Positions 1 to 7,990 of a stretch of DNA of 64,000 nt are shown here, piece by piece. Each line of letters begins with the position of its first letter. Position 1 is the first letter of the stretch. The translations under genes were made by a program, and so were the position numbers. The stretch is taken from positions 961,165-1,025,164 of the forward strand of contig JACOUP010000008.1 of NCBI GenBank assembly GCA_016177765.1, given 5' to 3'. This DNA comes from Deltaproteobacteria bacterium (GTDB lineage Bacteria; UBA10199; JACPAL01; JACOUP01). Under the pieces are notes generated by a model. The model ran no database searches, was not told the DNA's origin, and worked only from the letters and a program-made list of their open reading frames with translations.

Positions 1-21
1 AGCTTGTCGAACCATGATAAG

Positions 22-807
22 ATGCAAGCCAAGAAATATTTGGGCCAACATTTTCTGACCAACCCAAGCCTTGCCGCAAAAATTGTCCGTCTGGCCGATG
101 TTGGCTCCGGTGATTCGATACTGGAGATCGGAGCAGGCCGCGGCATCTTGACGGAGGCGTTGGCCAAAACGGGGGCCTCAGTAGTGGCGATTGAGAAGGA
201 TAGAGAGTTGGTGCCGTCGCTTTGCGAGAGATTCGCCGGTTTTCAAAATGTGAAGATTGTTGAGGGGGATATTTTACAATTGTTAGGGAAAACAGGTGAG
301 GCGAAACACCGGAAAAAAGTTATTGCAAACCTTCCCTATAATATCGCCACAGAGATTATCTTTCGCCTGTTTGATCACAAGAGGCTCTTTTCCGCATTAA
401 CCTTGATGCTCCAGAAGGAGGTGGCGGAACGGATTGTCGCCCGACCGAACTGCAAAGATTACGGCCTTCTTTCAATCTTCAGCCAGATCCATGCCGATGT
501 CAAAATAGTGCTGAAGGTTTCTCGAGCCGCTTTTTATCCCCGCCCCAAGGTGGAGTCGGCCGTTGTTCAGTTTAAAATCCTTCCTGATTTGAGGGTCCCG
601 GTCAAAAATTTCCCCCTTTTCAGGGAGGTTGTTCGGGCCTCTTTTGCGAGCCGACGGAAGATGATCGCCAACAGCCTTAAGGGGCATTTATCGGGATTCT
701 CTCCTGAGCAGATACAGAAAGGGCTTGAATCAGCAGGTATTTCTCCATTGGTGAGGGCCGAGGCCCTCACCCTGGAAAAATTTGTGGCATTGGCCAATAC
801 TTTATAA
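22..807 (+). CDS. rsmA: 16S rRNA (adenine1518/1519-N6) dimethyltransferase
   Basis: RsmA/KsgA dimethylates two adjacent adenines in helix 45 of 16S rRNA late in 30S assembly, using SAM. The protein opens with the family hallmark KKYLGQHFL, followed by the SAM-binding loop EIGAGRGILT and the catalytic motif NLPYNIATEII; the C-terminal part has RPKVESAVV and FASRRKMIANSL, also typical. I place the start at the ATG at 22 because family members begin a few residues before GQHFL; an in-frame TTG at 4 would add six residues, and the window edge hides anything further upstream. About 261 residues, a normal length. It is followed after 12 bp by a deoxynucleoside kinase and probably heads or continues the same transcript. 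Confidence 0.96.
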   Translation: MQAKKYLGQHFLTNPSLAAKIVRLADVGSGDSILEIGAGRGILTEALAKTGASVVAIEKDRELVPSLCERFAGFQNVKIVEGDILQLLGKTGEAKHRKKVIANLPYNIATEIIFRLFDHKRLFSALTLMLQKEVAERIVARPNCKDYGLLSIFSQIHADVKIVLKVSRAAFYPRPKVESAVVQFKILPDLRVPVKNFPLFREVVRASFASRRKMIANSLKGHLSGFSPEQIQKGLESAGISPLVRAEALTLEKFVALANTL

Positions 808-819
808 TAAAGATACCCC

Positions 820-1467
820 ATGCCTCACGAACCTCGGTACATTGCGGTTGAAGGGCCGATCGGTGTTGGCAAATCAAGTCTTGCCCGGAAGCTGGCCGAG
901 ACCTTCAAGGCGCGCCTCATCCTGGAGGAGGCGTATGAGAACCCGTTCTTGCCGGAGTTCTACAAAGACCGGGCGCGGAACGCCCTGAAGACCCAGATCT
1001 ATTTCCTGCTCTCCCGTTACCAGCAACAAAAAGAGTTGGCCCAGCAGGATCTCTTCAATCAGATTACCGTTTGCGATTATCTCTTTTCGAAGGACCGGAT
1101 CTTTGCCACGGTCAATCTCTCCCGTGACGAACAACTGCTCTATGAGAAGATCTACCGGCTTCTGGACGGTTCACTCCCAAGGCCGGACCTTGTCGTCTAT
1201 TTGCAGTCGGAGGTGGGGGTTCTGATCAAGAATATCAAAAAGAGGGCGATCCCCTTTGAAAAGTCGATTGACACCCCTTATCTGGAGGAGCTGGCGGAGG
1301 CATACAACCAGTACTTTTTTTCCTATACTGAAACACCGCTTCTTGTCGTGAACTGCACCAAAATCGATTTTGTCAAAAATGAAGTTGATTACCAGAACCT
1401 GGTCAAGGAGATCCTTTCCACGAAGCGGGGGCAGAAGAATTTTGTCGCCCTTGGCGGGAGCCGGTGA
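820..1467 (+). CDS. deoxynucleoside kinase (dNK/dGK family)
   Basis: Predicted cytosolic salvage kinase that phosphorylates deoxynucleosides to the 5'-monophosphate with ATP. The 215-residue protein starts with IAVEGPIGVGKSSLARKL, the P-loop of the deoxynucleoside kinase family, and carries the downstream segment VCDYLFSKDRIFA, where the family has its Asp-Arg substrate/phosphate-binding motif. The leucine-rich stretch RPDLVVYLQSEVGVLIKNI matches the strand before the lid. The exact base preference (dA, dG or dC) cannot be read by eye. It lies between rsmA and panB; I recall deoxynucleoside kinases placed next to pantothenate genes in other bacteria, so the neighbourhood is not unusual, but no functional link is evident. 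Confidence 0.85.
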   Translation: MPHEPRYIAVEGPIGVGKSSLARKLAETFKARLILEEAYENPFLPEFYKDRARNALKTQIYFLLSRYQQQKELAQQDLFNQITVCDYLFSKDRIFATVNLSRDEQLLYEKIYRLLDGSLPRPDLVVYLQSEVGVLIKNIKKRAIPFEKSIDTPYLEELAEAYNQYFFSYTETPLLVVNCTKIDFVKNEVDYQNLVKEILSTKRGQKNFVALGGSR

Positions 1468-1494
1468 GGGGATCCTTCGACAATGGAGACACTT

Positions 1495-2337
1495 ATGTTA
1501 TCTGAGAAAGTCACTATTCCCAAACTGCGAAAGATGAAGGTGGAGCGGCGGAAGATCGCCATGCTGACCGCTTATGATGCCACCTTTGCCCAGATTCTTG
1601 ATCAAGCAGGGGTTGATATTATTTTGGTGGGTGATTCCCTCGGACGGGTGGTTCAGGGGCATGACAATACGCTTCCGGTGACCTTTGAGCAGTCTCTGTA
1701 TCACACCCAATCTGTCGGCCGCGGGGTGAAACGGGCGATGATTGTGACCGACATGCCATTTATGAGTTATCAGGTTTCAGGGGAGCAGGCACTTTTGAAT
1801 TGCGGCCGAGTCTTGAAGGAAACGCTGGCGATTGCGGTGAAACTGGAAGGGGGGATGGAGATTGTGCCGACGGTCAAGGCCTTGACCGGTGTCGGGATTC
1901 CAGTCATGGGGCATATCGGTCTTCAGCCGCAGTCGATCCATGCCCTGGGTGGGTACAAGATGAAGGGAAAAAATCTTCCGGAGGCGAGAGAACTTTTGGA
2001 GACGGCCCGTGTCCTTGAAGAGGCCGGTTGTTTTAGCCTTGTTCTCGAGTGTGTGACGGCGGAGACGGCACAGGAGATCACCGAGTCGCTTCAAATCCCG
2101 ACGATCGGGATCGCCGCCGGACCGCACTGTGACGGGCAGGTTCTGGTGATCCACGACATGCTCGGATTAATCCCAGATCTTCGCTTGAGGCACGTCAAGG
2201 TCTACGCCGATCTTCATCCGATCATTACGAATGCGGTTCAGGAATACATCCACGAAGTCCAGACAGGGTCGTTCCCATCAGAGGCCCAAACGACGCACCG
2301 CGAACCTCCTTTAAAGATTGCCCGTTCGAAGAGATGA
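1495..2337 (+). CDS. panB: 3-methyl-2-oxobutanoate hydroxymethyltransferase
   Basis: First committed step toward pantoate: transfers a hydroxymethyl group from 5,10-methylene-THF to 2-oxoisovalerate. Family motifs are abundant: KIAMLTAYDATFAQ, VDIILVGDSLGRVVQGHDNT, and the catalytic-region pattern GIPVMGHIGLQPQS followed by PTIGIAAGPHCDGQVLVIHDMLG. The ATG at 1495 has GGAG six bases upstream and gives a usual N-terminus (MLSEKVTIPKLRKMK); an ATG at 1483 would add four residues. About 280 residues, normal. It overlaps the next gene by ATGATG at 2334, so the pantoate kinase is translationally coupled to it. No panC or bacterial panK-type gene follows; two archaeal-type enzymes take the next positions. 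Confidence 0.95.
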   Translation: MLSEKVTIPKLRKMKVERRKIAMLTAYDATFAQILDQAGVDIILVGDSLGRVVQGHDNTLPVTFEQSLYHTQSVGRGVKRAMIVTDMPFMSYQVSGEQALLNCGRVLKETLAIAVKLEGGMEIVPTVKALTGVGIPVMGHIGLQPQSIHALGGYKMKGKNLPEARELLETARVLEEAGCFSLVLECVTAETAQEITESLQIPTIGIAAGPHCDGQVLVIHDMLGLIPDLRLRHVKVYADLHPIITNAVQEYIHEVQTGSFPSEAQTTHREPPLKIARSKR

Positions 2338-3167
2338 TGAAGTCCAAACCACTGGCCTTTTCCCCTGGCAGTATCACCGCCTATTTTCAAATAACAAGAG
2401 ACAAAGTAACGGGGCTTCCCCATTCCACCGGTTTATCCATTAATATTCGTGAAGGGGTGACCGCCTCGCTTAGGGAAGAAAAAACGAACAAAACCTTTCT
2501 CAACGGGAATCCGATAGAGATTCCGACCGTAACCACTGTCGTTCAACAACTTTCCCCTTCTCCGATTCATCTTTCTTTGGAAACTCCTCTGCCCCTCGGG
2601 GCCGGTTTTGGCCTCAGTGCCGCCTCTGCCCTGAGCAGTGCCCTTGCCGTCAACGCTTTTTTCGGGCTGAAAAGGACAGAAAAGGATCTTGAAACTGTCT
2701 CTTTCTTGGCCGAAGTGGAACACAAAACCGGTGTTGGGGATGTGGCGGCCCAGATAGAGGGGGGGGTTGTGTATCGTCACACAGAAGACCCGAAGCGGAT
2801 CAGTTTACCAGTGGAGGTTCCTGATTTTTATTGTTCGGTGTATGGGGCCATAGAGACAAGGGCTATTTTGCAATCCCCAGAGGCTCTTGCGAAGGTGAAT
2901 CAGGCAGGGCAAAAGGCGATCCTGTTGATGGAACAGAGGCTTCCCCAGATTTCCTGGTTCGATCTGTGTGAAGTATCATGGGGATTTTCGCAGGAGTCCG
3001 GTTTGTTGACACCGGAGGTGGCCAAGGCGGTCCGAAAAATTAGGGAGCAGGGGGGGGCCGGTTTCATGATTATGATCGGCAATTCCCTTGTCAGCACGAT
3101 CCCCGATGACAATGGGAAACAGGTCTGGAAAACGAACATTGACCAGCAAGGGGCTCGGCTGTTGTGA
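2334..3167 (+). CDS. pantoate kinase, archaeal type (GHMP superfamily)
   Basis: Predicted to phosphorylate pantoate to 4-phosphopantoate with ATP, the first of two steps by which most archaea reach 4'-phosphopantothenate (PoK, COG1829 family as I recall it). The 277-residue protein begins with AFSPGSITAYFQI, the N-terminal GHMP strand, and carries the nucleotide-binding loop LPLGAGFGLSAASALSSAL, the PoK variant of the GHMP glycine-rich motif, then HKTGVGDVAAQIEGGVVYR. The start overlaps the panB stop (ATGATG; two possible Met starts at 2334 and 2337). Its stop overlaps the next gene by GTGA. The combination panB-PoK-PPS in one coupled block strongly supports the substrate assignment over other GHMP kinases such as mevalonate or homoserine kinase. 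Rare in bacteria to my knowledge. Confidence 0.87.
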   Translation: MMKSKPLAFSPGSITAYFQITRDKVTGLPHSTGLSINIREGVTASLREEKTNKTFLNGNPIEIPTVTTVVQQLSPSPIHLSLETPLPLGAGFGLSAASALSSALAVNAFFGLKRTEKDLETVSFLAEVEHKTGVGDVAAQIEGGVVYRHTEDPKRISLPVEVPDFYCSVYGAIETRAILQSPEALAKVNQAGQKAILLMEQRLPQISWFDLCEVSWGFSQESGLLTPEVAKAVRKIREQGGAGFMIMIGNSLVSTIPDDNGKQVWKTNIDQQGARLL

Positions 3168-3904
3168 AGATCCCCTCGTCCCATCCCCGGGCCCGTTCTC
3201 TCCGGCTTCGCGAAAAGATCGTTTCTGGAGTGCAACGGGGGATCACCTCTCGGGCCGGTTTGATCGCCCATGGCCGGGGGGAGGCGTTCGATTATCTCTT
3301 GGGTGAGAAGACCCATCCTTTCGCATGGCAAGCCATTCAAGCCTCTGCCATTTATCTGCTCACTGCCAGGTGTCCGGTCATTTCCGTCAATGGCAACGTT
3401 GCCGCGCTGATCGGTCCGGAGTTGGCCCGTTTTTCAAACCGCTGGAAAATCCCGCTTGAGGTGAATATTTTTCATTATGATCCTAAAAGAGAACACCTCC
3501 TCATCCGGTATCTCAAACAGTGTGGGGCCGCAAAAGTCCTTGGAAGTCACTGTGGGTCATACAAAATCCTAAAGGGGCTTGGTCATCCGCGCCGCAAAAT
3601 GAACCTTGAAGGGATTGCCAAGGCGGATGTCGTTTTTGTCCCGTTGGAAGATGGTGATCGTTGCCAAGCGCTTCGCAGAATCGGCAAAAAGGTGGTTACC
3701 GTTGACTTGAATCCGTTGTCCCGAACGGCCCGGTCAGCCACCGTAACGATTGTTGATGAACTGACCCGTTGTTTTCCGAAGCTCGATCAGGCGATGGCCC
3801 GGCTGAGCAGAAAACCAGTGAAGAGTTTGAGAATTTCCCGGGCTCGCTACAACAATAAGATTCATCTAACGGCGGCCGAAAAGAAATTGAGGGGACAGTT
3901 CTAA
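3164..3904 (+). CDS. 4-phosphopantoate--beta-alanine ligase, archaeal type
   Basis: Predicted archaeal phosphopantothenate synthetase (PPS, COG1701/DUF137 family): joins 4-phosphopantoate and beta-alanine with ATP to give 4'-phosphopantothenate. The sequence follows the family closely: IPSSHPRARSLRLREKI, then GITSRAGLIAHGRGEAFDYL, CPVISVNGNVAAL, KADVVFVPLEDGDRCQAL and VTVDLNPLSRTARSATVTIV. 246 residues, close to archaeal homologues. GTG start at 3164 overlapping the kinase stop (GTGA). Together with the preceding kinase it replaces the bacterial PanC/PanK order. Its last four bases overlap the 3' end of the convergent exonuclease gene. Lateral gain from archaea, or retention of an ancient pathway, are both possible. 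Confidence 0.9.
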   Translation: MKIPSSHPRARSLRLREKIVSGVQRGITSRAGLIAHGRGEAFDYLLGEKTHPFAWQAIQASAIYLLTARCPVISVNGNVAALIGPELARFSNRWKIPLEVNIFHYDPKREHLLIRYLKQCGAAKVLGSHCGSYKILKGLGHPRRKMNLEGIAKADVVFVPLEDGDRCQALRRIGKKVVTVDLNPLSRTARSATVTIVDELTRCFPKLDQAMARLSRKPVKSLRISRARYNNKIHLTAAEKKLRGQF

Positions 3905-4710
3905 TTTTCAGGAACCCACTCTCCAAAAAATTCGAGATACTCTTTGAAGTACCCTTCTTTTTTTGCCTTGGCTTCCAATTTTTCTCTGGCCGCCTGGACC
4001 AGTTCTTTTTCCTGTGAGAGCGAAAGTTCGCCGACCATGACGCGGGTTCTTAGAAAAACAAAGTAGGTGTCCATCGTATCGGCCAGGCAGTAATCGTCGA
4101 TCCTGAAAAATTCTCCCTTTTCATAAAGTTCCTGGACCATCACCCCTTTGGTGGTTGTCTTTCCTGGTTTTCCCAGGAGTTTGGAAAAGAGATTGAGCCC
4201 TCCTTTAAAACGGATCGCTCCGTGGTTTGTCAGAAATTCATGGAGGTCCAAATGAGATTCGTCAGAAAATTTGTAGCGGACCCCGTATTTATCAAAATGT
4301 TTCTTGTGAATAGTAATTCCCAGACGAAAGGCCCAGAGTTCAAGGATGCGAAGGTCAAATCCTTTTCCATTGAAATCAACAAGGTGGGGTTGTTTGGTGT
4401 TATAGATCTCCCAGAAGTCGTGGACGATGGAAGAGGCTGTCCTTTTTTCCCCGCCGAGCAGGCCGATCTTGGTGATCTGCAAATCATCGGCGACGGCAAT
4501 AGCGGCCATGGAGATCGGTTTATGAAAAGAGGGGTTGACAAAATCCCGATCCTCTTCCGCCAACTCCGCAAGCTGTTTCTGATAGGCGGCATTGTCATCC
4601 AGCCCTTCACCGGAATAAAGGACCTTATTCAATAGCGGTTTGTCGATCGCCGTTTCGATATCATAGACCAGGTATTTGAATTTACCCTCCATGACCTTAG
4701 GCCGTACCAT
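3901..4710 (-). CDS. predicted 3'-5' exonuclease, PolB-like (DnaQ fold)
   Basis: Stand-alone exonuclease domain of the family B polymerase type (Pfam DNA_pol_B_exo2 as I recognise it). The three DEDD exonuclease motifs are visible: Exo I YDIETA near residue 15, Exo II LVDFNGKGFDLRIL near residue 112, and Exo III DDYCLADTMDTY near residue 208. That arrangement gives four acidic metal ligands, so the active site looks intact. 269 residues; a second Met at residue 7 (position 4692) is an alternative start. No polymerase domain follows. It is divergent from dnaX, whose start is 59 bp away, and convergent with the phosphopantothenate synthetase, overlapping it by four bases. Role in repair or proofreading is inferred from the family only. 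Confidence 0.85.
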   Translation of the reverse strand: MVRPKVMEGKFKYLVYDIETAIDKPLLNKVLYSGEGLDDNAAYQKQLAELAEEDRDFVNPSFHKPISMAAIAVADDLQITKIGLLGGEKRTASSIVHDFWEIYNTKQPHLVDFNGKGFDLRILELWAFRLGITIHKKHFDKYGVRYKFSDESHLDLHEFLTNHGAIRFKGGLNLFSKLLGKPGKTTTKGVMVQELYEKGEFFRIDDYCLADTMDTYFVFLRTRVMVGELSLSQEKELVQAAREKLEAKAKKEGYFKEYLEFFGEWVPEN

Positions 4711-4733
4711 TCAAGAAGGGGGTGTGTAAACAG

Positions 4734-4762
4734 TTGACTTTACCCCCCTCCTTCTGCCAATA
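4734..4762 (+). promoter_or_regulatory. candidate dnaX promoter
   Basis: TTGACT at 4734-4739 resembles a sigma70 -35 box. Seventeen bases later lies CCAATA (4757-4762), a poor -10 box, 7 nt before the dnaX ATG. Weak alone, but the geometry matches clearer promoters elsewhere in the window (mglA, dapA, hisS). Confidence 0.35.
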
Positions 4763-4769
4763 GGAAACG

Positions 4770-6350
4770 ATGCCTTGGGTGAACCACCCTTACTTGGCCC
4801 TCGCCAGACGGTATCGTCCCCAGACCTTTGAAGAGGTGGTTGGTCAGGAGCCGGTTACCACGACGCTCCGGAACGCCATCCGTCTCAAAAAACTCCATCA
4901 TGCCTATCTTTTTGCGGGGCCGCGGGGAATTGGAAAAACGTCACTCGCCCGTCTTTTTGCCAAATCGCTCAATTGCCAGTCAGGCCCTACCCTCAAACCA
5001 TGCAACCAGTGTACCGCTTGTGTGGAGATCACGGAGGGGCGGTCCCTGGACGTCCTGGAGATTGATGGGGCCTCCAACACCTCGGTCGATGATGTGCGAG
5101 AACTCCGTGACGGTGTCCGCTACATGGCCGCCGGCGGTCGGTACAAGATCTACATCATCGATGAAGTCCATATGCTCTCCAACGCCGCTTTCAATGCCCT
5201 TCTGAAGACGCTTGAAGAACCGCCACCCCATGTCCTTTTCATTTTCGCCACCACCGAAGCGGACAAGTTGCCGTTGACCATACTTTCACGAATCCTGAGG
5301 TTTGATTTTAGACGGCTCGGTTCCAAGGAGATCGCTGATCGGCTAGCGCATGTCTGTTTGCAAGAAAAGATTACAGTCGATACTTCGGCCCTCCAGCAGA
5401 TGGCTCGCGAGGCGGCCGGTAGCCTGAGAGACGGCTTGAGTCTCCTGGATCAGGCGGTGGCGATGGGGGATGGAAAAATTACCAGTTCGTTTGTGGAGGG
5501 GCTTCTGGGACTGACCCCGGTGACACGACTTGCTGAACTGACAAGATCGATTTTAAAAGGGGAACCCCAAGAGTCTCTCCGGATTGTTGATGCCATCTAC
5601 AAGGCGGGTGGTGATCTCCGGAGATTAGCCCTCAACCTGCTGGAGTCTTTTCGGGACCTCCTCCTCTACAAGGTGGCGGGTGATCTTGAGGTCTTGTCTG
5701 AAAAAACGGAAGAGGAACAACAGTTTCTGAAAGAAATGGTGGCGCTGGGAGGGCGTACCGATTTTGAAAGACTCTTCGATCTGGCCCTTAAAAATTATCA
5801 GGACCTCCAGCGTTCTCCGATCCCGAAGGCCCATTTTGAAGTAGCCCTTGTCCGGATGACCGATAGTATCCCCCTTCAATCCCTGGATGAAATTTTGAGA
5901 AAATTAGAACAGATGGAAGGGTGTGACACCCAGGGGGGATCTGTGACCCCCCTTGTGATGACGCCCCCCAGGATGGGAGAGGTTGAGATGTCCAGAAAAC
6001 AGGTTGAGTCTGGTGGCAAGGACTGGCCCTCCTTTTTGGCCTTTGTCCGGAGGGCCAAACCGCAGATTGGCGCGATCCTGTCGCACGGGATGGTGGGTCA
6101 TTTTGCATTACCCCGTATTGAGATCAATTTTCCCAAGGGATCGGTCTATGGTGAAATGCTCCAGGATCCGGCCTGGCTGGAGCCGCTCAAAAAAATGGGG
6201 CGCCAATTTTTCCTTCAGGAGGTCGGTTTTTCCTTCCAGATGACCGCCGAGAAGAAACCACCGCCGGTCTTGATAAAAGACCCTCTTTTACCCGAGGCGA
6301 TCTCCATTTTTTCAGGCAGTAGAACCAAGGTGATCCCGAATGATTCCTAA
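4770..6350 (+). CDS. dnaX: DNA polymerase III subunit gamma/tau
   Basis: Clamp-loader ATPase that opens and loads the beta clamp. AAA+ domain: LARRYRPQTFEEVVGQE, Walker A GPRGIGKTSLARLFAKSL, zinc-module cysteines (LNCQ... CNQCTAC), Walker B DEVHMLS, sensor FATTEADKLPLTILSR. 526 residues, with a variable linker after about residue 370 and a C-terminal tau-like part. The N-terminus is odd: the family normally goes from Met into YxxLARKYRPQ almost at once, but here PWVNH is inserted, encoded by a GGGTGNNNCACCC palindrome at 4777-4789. A second palindrome of the same type sits in the linker (5919-5931). The gene overlaps recR by 11 bp; the ybaB gene usually found between dnaX and recR is missing here. 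Confidence 0.96.
   Translation: MPWVNHPYLALARRYRPQTFEEVVGQEPVTTTLRNAIRLKKLHHAYLFAGPRGIGKTSLARLFAKSLNCQSGPTLKPCNQCTACVEITEGRSLDVLEIDGASNTSVDDVRELRDGVRYMAAGGRYKIYIIDEVHMLSNAAFNALLKTLEEPPPHVLFIFATTEADKLPLTILSRILRFDFRRLGSKEIADRLAHVCLQEKITVDTSALQQMAREAAGSLRDGLSLLDQAVAMGDGKITSSFVEGLLGLTPVTRLAELTRSILKGEPQESLRIVDAIYKAGGDLRRLALNLLESFRDLLLYKVAGDLEVLSEKTEEEQQFLKEMVALGGRTDFERLFDLALKNYQDLQRSPIPKAHFEVALVRMTDSIPLQSLDEILRKLEQMEGCDTQGGSVTPLVMTPPRMGEVEMSRKQVESGGKDWPSFLAFVRRAKPQIGAILSHGMVGHFALPRIEINFPKGSVYGEMLQDPAWLEPLKKMGRQFFLQEVGFSFQMTAEKKPPPVLIKDPLLPEAISIFSGSRTKVIPNDS
4777..4789. repeat. 13-bp palindrome GGGTGAACCACCC (in dnaX)
   Basis: Perfect 5+3+5 palindrome flanked by TT on both sides, beginning seven bases after the A of the dnaX start codon. 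It encodes WVNHP and accounts for an apparent five-residue insertion in the conserved DnaX N-terminus. Member of the GGGTGNNNCACCC family seen across this window. Confidence 0.85.
5919..5931. repeat. 13-bp palindrome GGGTGTGACACCC (in dnaX linker)
   Basis: Perfect GGGTG/CACCC palindrome with centre TGA, flanked by AA and AG, in the non-conserved linker of DnaX (encodes GCDT). It is followed by G6 and C6 tracts (to about 5972), so the region is rich in secondary structure. Confidence 0.7.
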
Positions 6351-6975
6351 ACCGGTGATCAAAGAAGTTCCGAGAAATCCGTCAAAGAATCCGATTGATC
6401 AACTGATCCGTGCGCTCGTACGTCTTCCCGGGGTTGGTGAGCGGACGGCCACTCGGCTTGCTTTTTTTATTTTGCGTTCCCCCGGTGAACTATCGCGTGA
6501 GATCGCCAATGCCATTCTCTCCGTTCGGGAAAAGGTTCATTTTTGTGAGCGCTGTCAAAATTTTGCGGAAGAAAAGCTCTGTTACTTGTGTCGGAATCCG
6601 GAGAGAGACCAGGCCGTTGTTTGTGTGGTGGAAGAACCGGCCGATCTGATCGCGTTGGAGAAGGCAGGGACCTATCGAGGGACCTATCATATCTTGCACG
6701 GGGTGATTGCCCCGCTGGAGGGGGTTGGACCGGAGCAACTAAAGATTGATTCCTTGATGAAGAGGGTTAAGGGGGAAGCCGTGAAAGAGCTTATTTTAGC
6801 GACCAATTCCAACATGGAAGGGGAGGCGACCGCTCTTTATCTTAAGGATTTGCTCAAAAACTATCCCGTGGCGATTACCCGGATTGCTTCGGGGGTCCCC
6901 GTAGGGGGAGACCTCGAATTCACCGATCCGATGACATTGGCCCGAGCCTTGACCTCACGCCAGGCTTACAGCTAA
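6340..6975 (+). CDS. recR: recombination mediator protein RecR
   Basis: Ring-forming DNA-binding protein that, with RecO/RecF, loads RecA on SSB-coated gaps. Visible in order: N-terminal helix-hairpin-helix ALVRLPGVGERTATRLAFF, C4 zinc finger (CERC ... CYLC), Toprim segment AVVCVVEEPADLIALEKAG with YHILHGVIAPLEGVGPE, and the C-terminal IASGVPVGGDLEFTDP. 211 residues, slightly longer at the N-terminus than typical because the start overlaps the dnaX stop by 11 bp. An internal start near the HhH is possible but would break the coupling. Confidence 0.95.
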   Translation: MIPKPVIKEVPRNPSKNPIDQLIRALVRLPGVGERTATRLAFFILRSPGELSREIANAILSVREKVHFCERCQNFAEEKLCYLCRNPERDQAVVCVVEEPADLIALEKAGTYRGTYHILHGVIAPLEGVGPEQLKIDSLMKRVKGEAVKELILATNSNMEGEATALYLKDLLKNYPVAITRIASGVPVGGDLEFTDPMTLARALTSRQAYS

Positions 6976-7021
6976 AGCATTTCAAAAATGGACTCACTAA
7001 AAGTTGATCAACCATAAAAAT

Positions 7022-7990
7022 ATGAAGGCTCCGGAAGATTTTCAAAAAAGGACTCTCTTCTTTTATAGACAGATGCTCCTGATCCGTCGTTTTGAAGAAA
7101 AAGTGGCCCAGATGTACGGGGAAGGGTATGTAACCGGTTTCTGTCATCTCTACATCGGTCAGGAGGCGGTGGCGACAGGGGCGATAGGAACCCTGAATCC
7201 CCAGGATTATGTTTTTGCCTCTTATCGCGAACACCCCCATCCGATCCTTAAGGGGACTGACCCCAAGCGGGTGATGGCTGAACTTTTTGGAAAAAAGAGT
7301 GGTTGTTCCCAGGGGAAGGGGGGGTCGATGCACCTGTTTGATGTCGAGAAAGGGTTCTTGGGGGGGCATGCGATCGTGGCTGGCCATTGTCCCTTGGCGG
7401 CCGGGACTGCGTTCGCCTCGAAGTATCTGGGGAACGGTCGTGTTTCTCTCTGTTTTTTCGGAGATGGGGCGACCAATCAGGGGGTTTTTCATGAAACATT
7501 GAATCTTGCCGCCATGTGGGAGCTCCCGGTCGTCTTTATTTGTGAGAATAACCGCTATGGGATGGGGACCGCCATCGAACGGACGACCAAGATTTATGAT
7601 ATTGCCAAGAAGGCCTCCGGTTACGCCATGCCGCACGAACAGGTTGACGGGATGGATGTGGAGGCGGTCTACCAGGCGACGAAGAAGGCGGTAGAGAGGG
7701 CTCGCCAGGAGAATACCCCGACACTTTTGGAAGCGGTCACTTACCGTTTCAAAGGGCATTCGATGAGTGACCCGGCCCATTACCGGACCAAGGAGGAATT
7801 GGAGGAACAAAAAGAGAGAGATCCTTTGAGGAAGATCAGAGATCAACTTCTGGTTGAAAAATCAGTGACAGAGGAAGATTTTAAGGAAATGGAAAAAGGG
7901 GTCAAGGGTGTGTTGGATGAGGCGGTCCGGTTTGCGATGGAGTCTGAATTCCCAAGCTACGAAGATATTTTTGCGGATGTGTATGCTTAA
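7022..7990 (+). CDS. pdhA: pyruvate dehydrogenase E1 component, alpha subunit
   Basis: With PdhB forms the thiamine-diphosphate E1 heterotetramer that decarboxylates pyruvate and acetylates lipoyl-E2. TPP-binding signature FFGDGATNQGVFHETLNLAA through FICENNRYGMGTA is intact; upstream GFCHLYIGQEAVATGAI and GCSQGKGGSMHLFD are typical of the family, and RFKGHSMSDPAHYR is the phosphorylation-loop region. About 322 residues. ATG at 7022 gives MKAPEDFQKRTLFFYRQM; an in-frame TTG at 7004 is an alternative. First gene of a six-gene pdh-lip cluster; overlaps pdhB by 8 bp. Confidence 0.94.
   Translation: MKAPEDFQKRTLFFYRQMLLIRRFEEKVAQMYGEGYVTGFCHLYIGQEAVATGAIGTLNPQDYVFASYREHPHPILKGTDPKRVMAELFGKKSGCSQGKGGSMHLFDVEKGFLGGHAIVAGHCPLAAGTAFASKYLGNGRVSLCFFGDGATNQGVFHETLNLAAMWELPVVFICENNRYGMGTAIERTTKIYDIAKKASGYAMPHEQVDGMDVEAVYQATKKAVERARQENTPTLLEAVTYRFKGHSMSDPAHYRTKEELEEQKERDPLRKIRDQLLVEKSVTEEDFKEMEKGVKGVLDEAVRFAMESEFPSYEDIFADVYA

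Noticed and set aside
6920..7846. Minus-strand open frame of about 308 codons
   Set aside because: Antisense to pdhA and recR; composition looks like a shadow of GC-rich codons.
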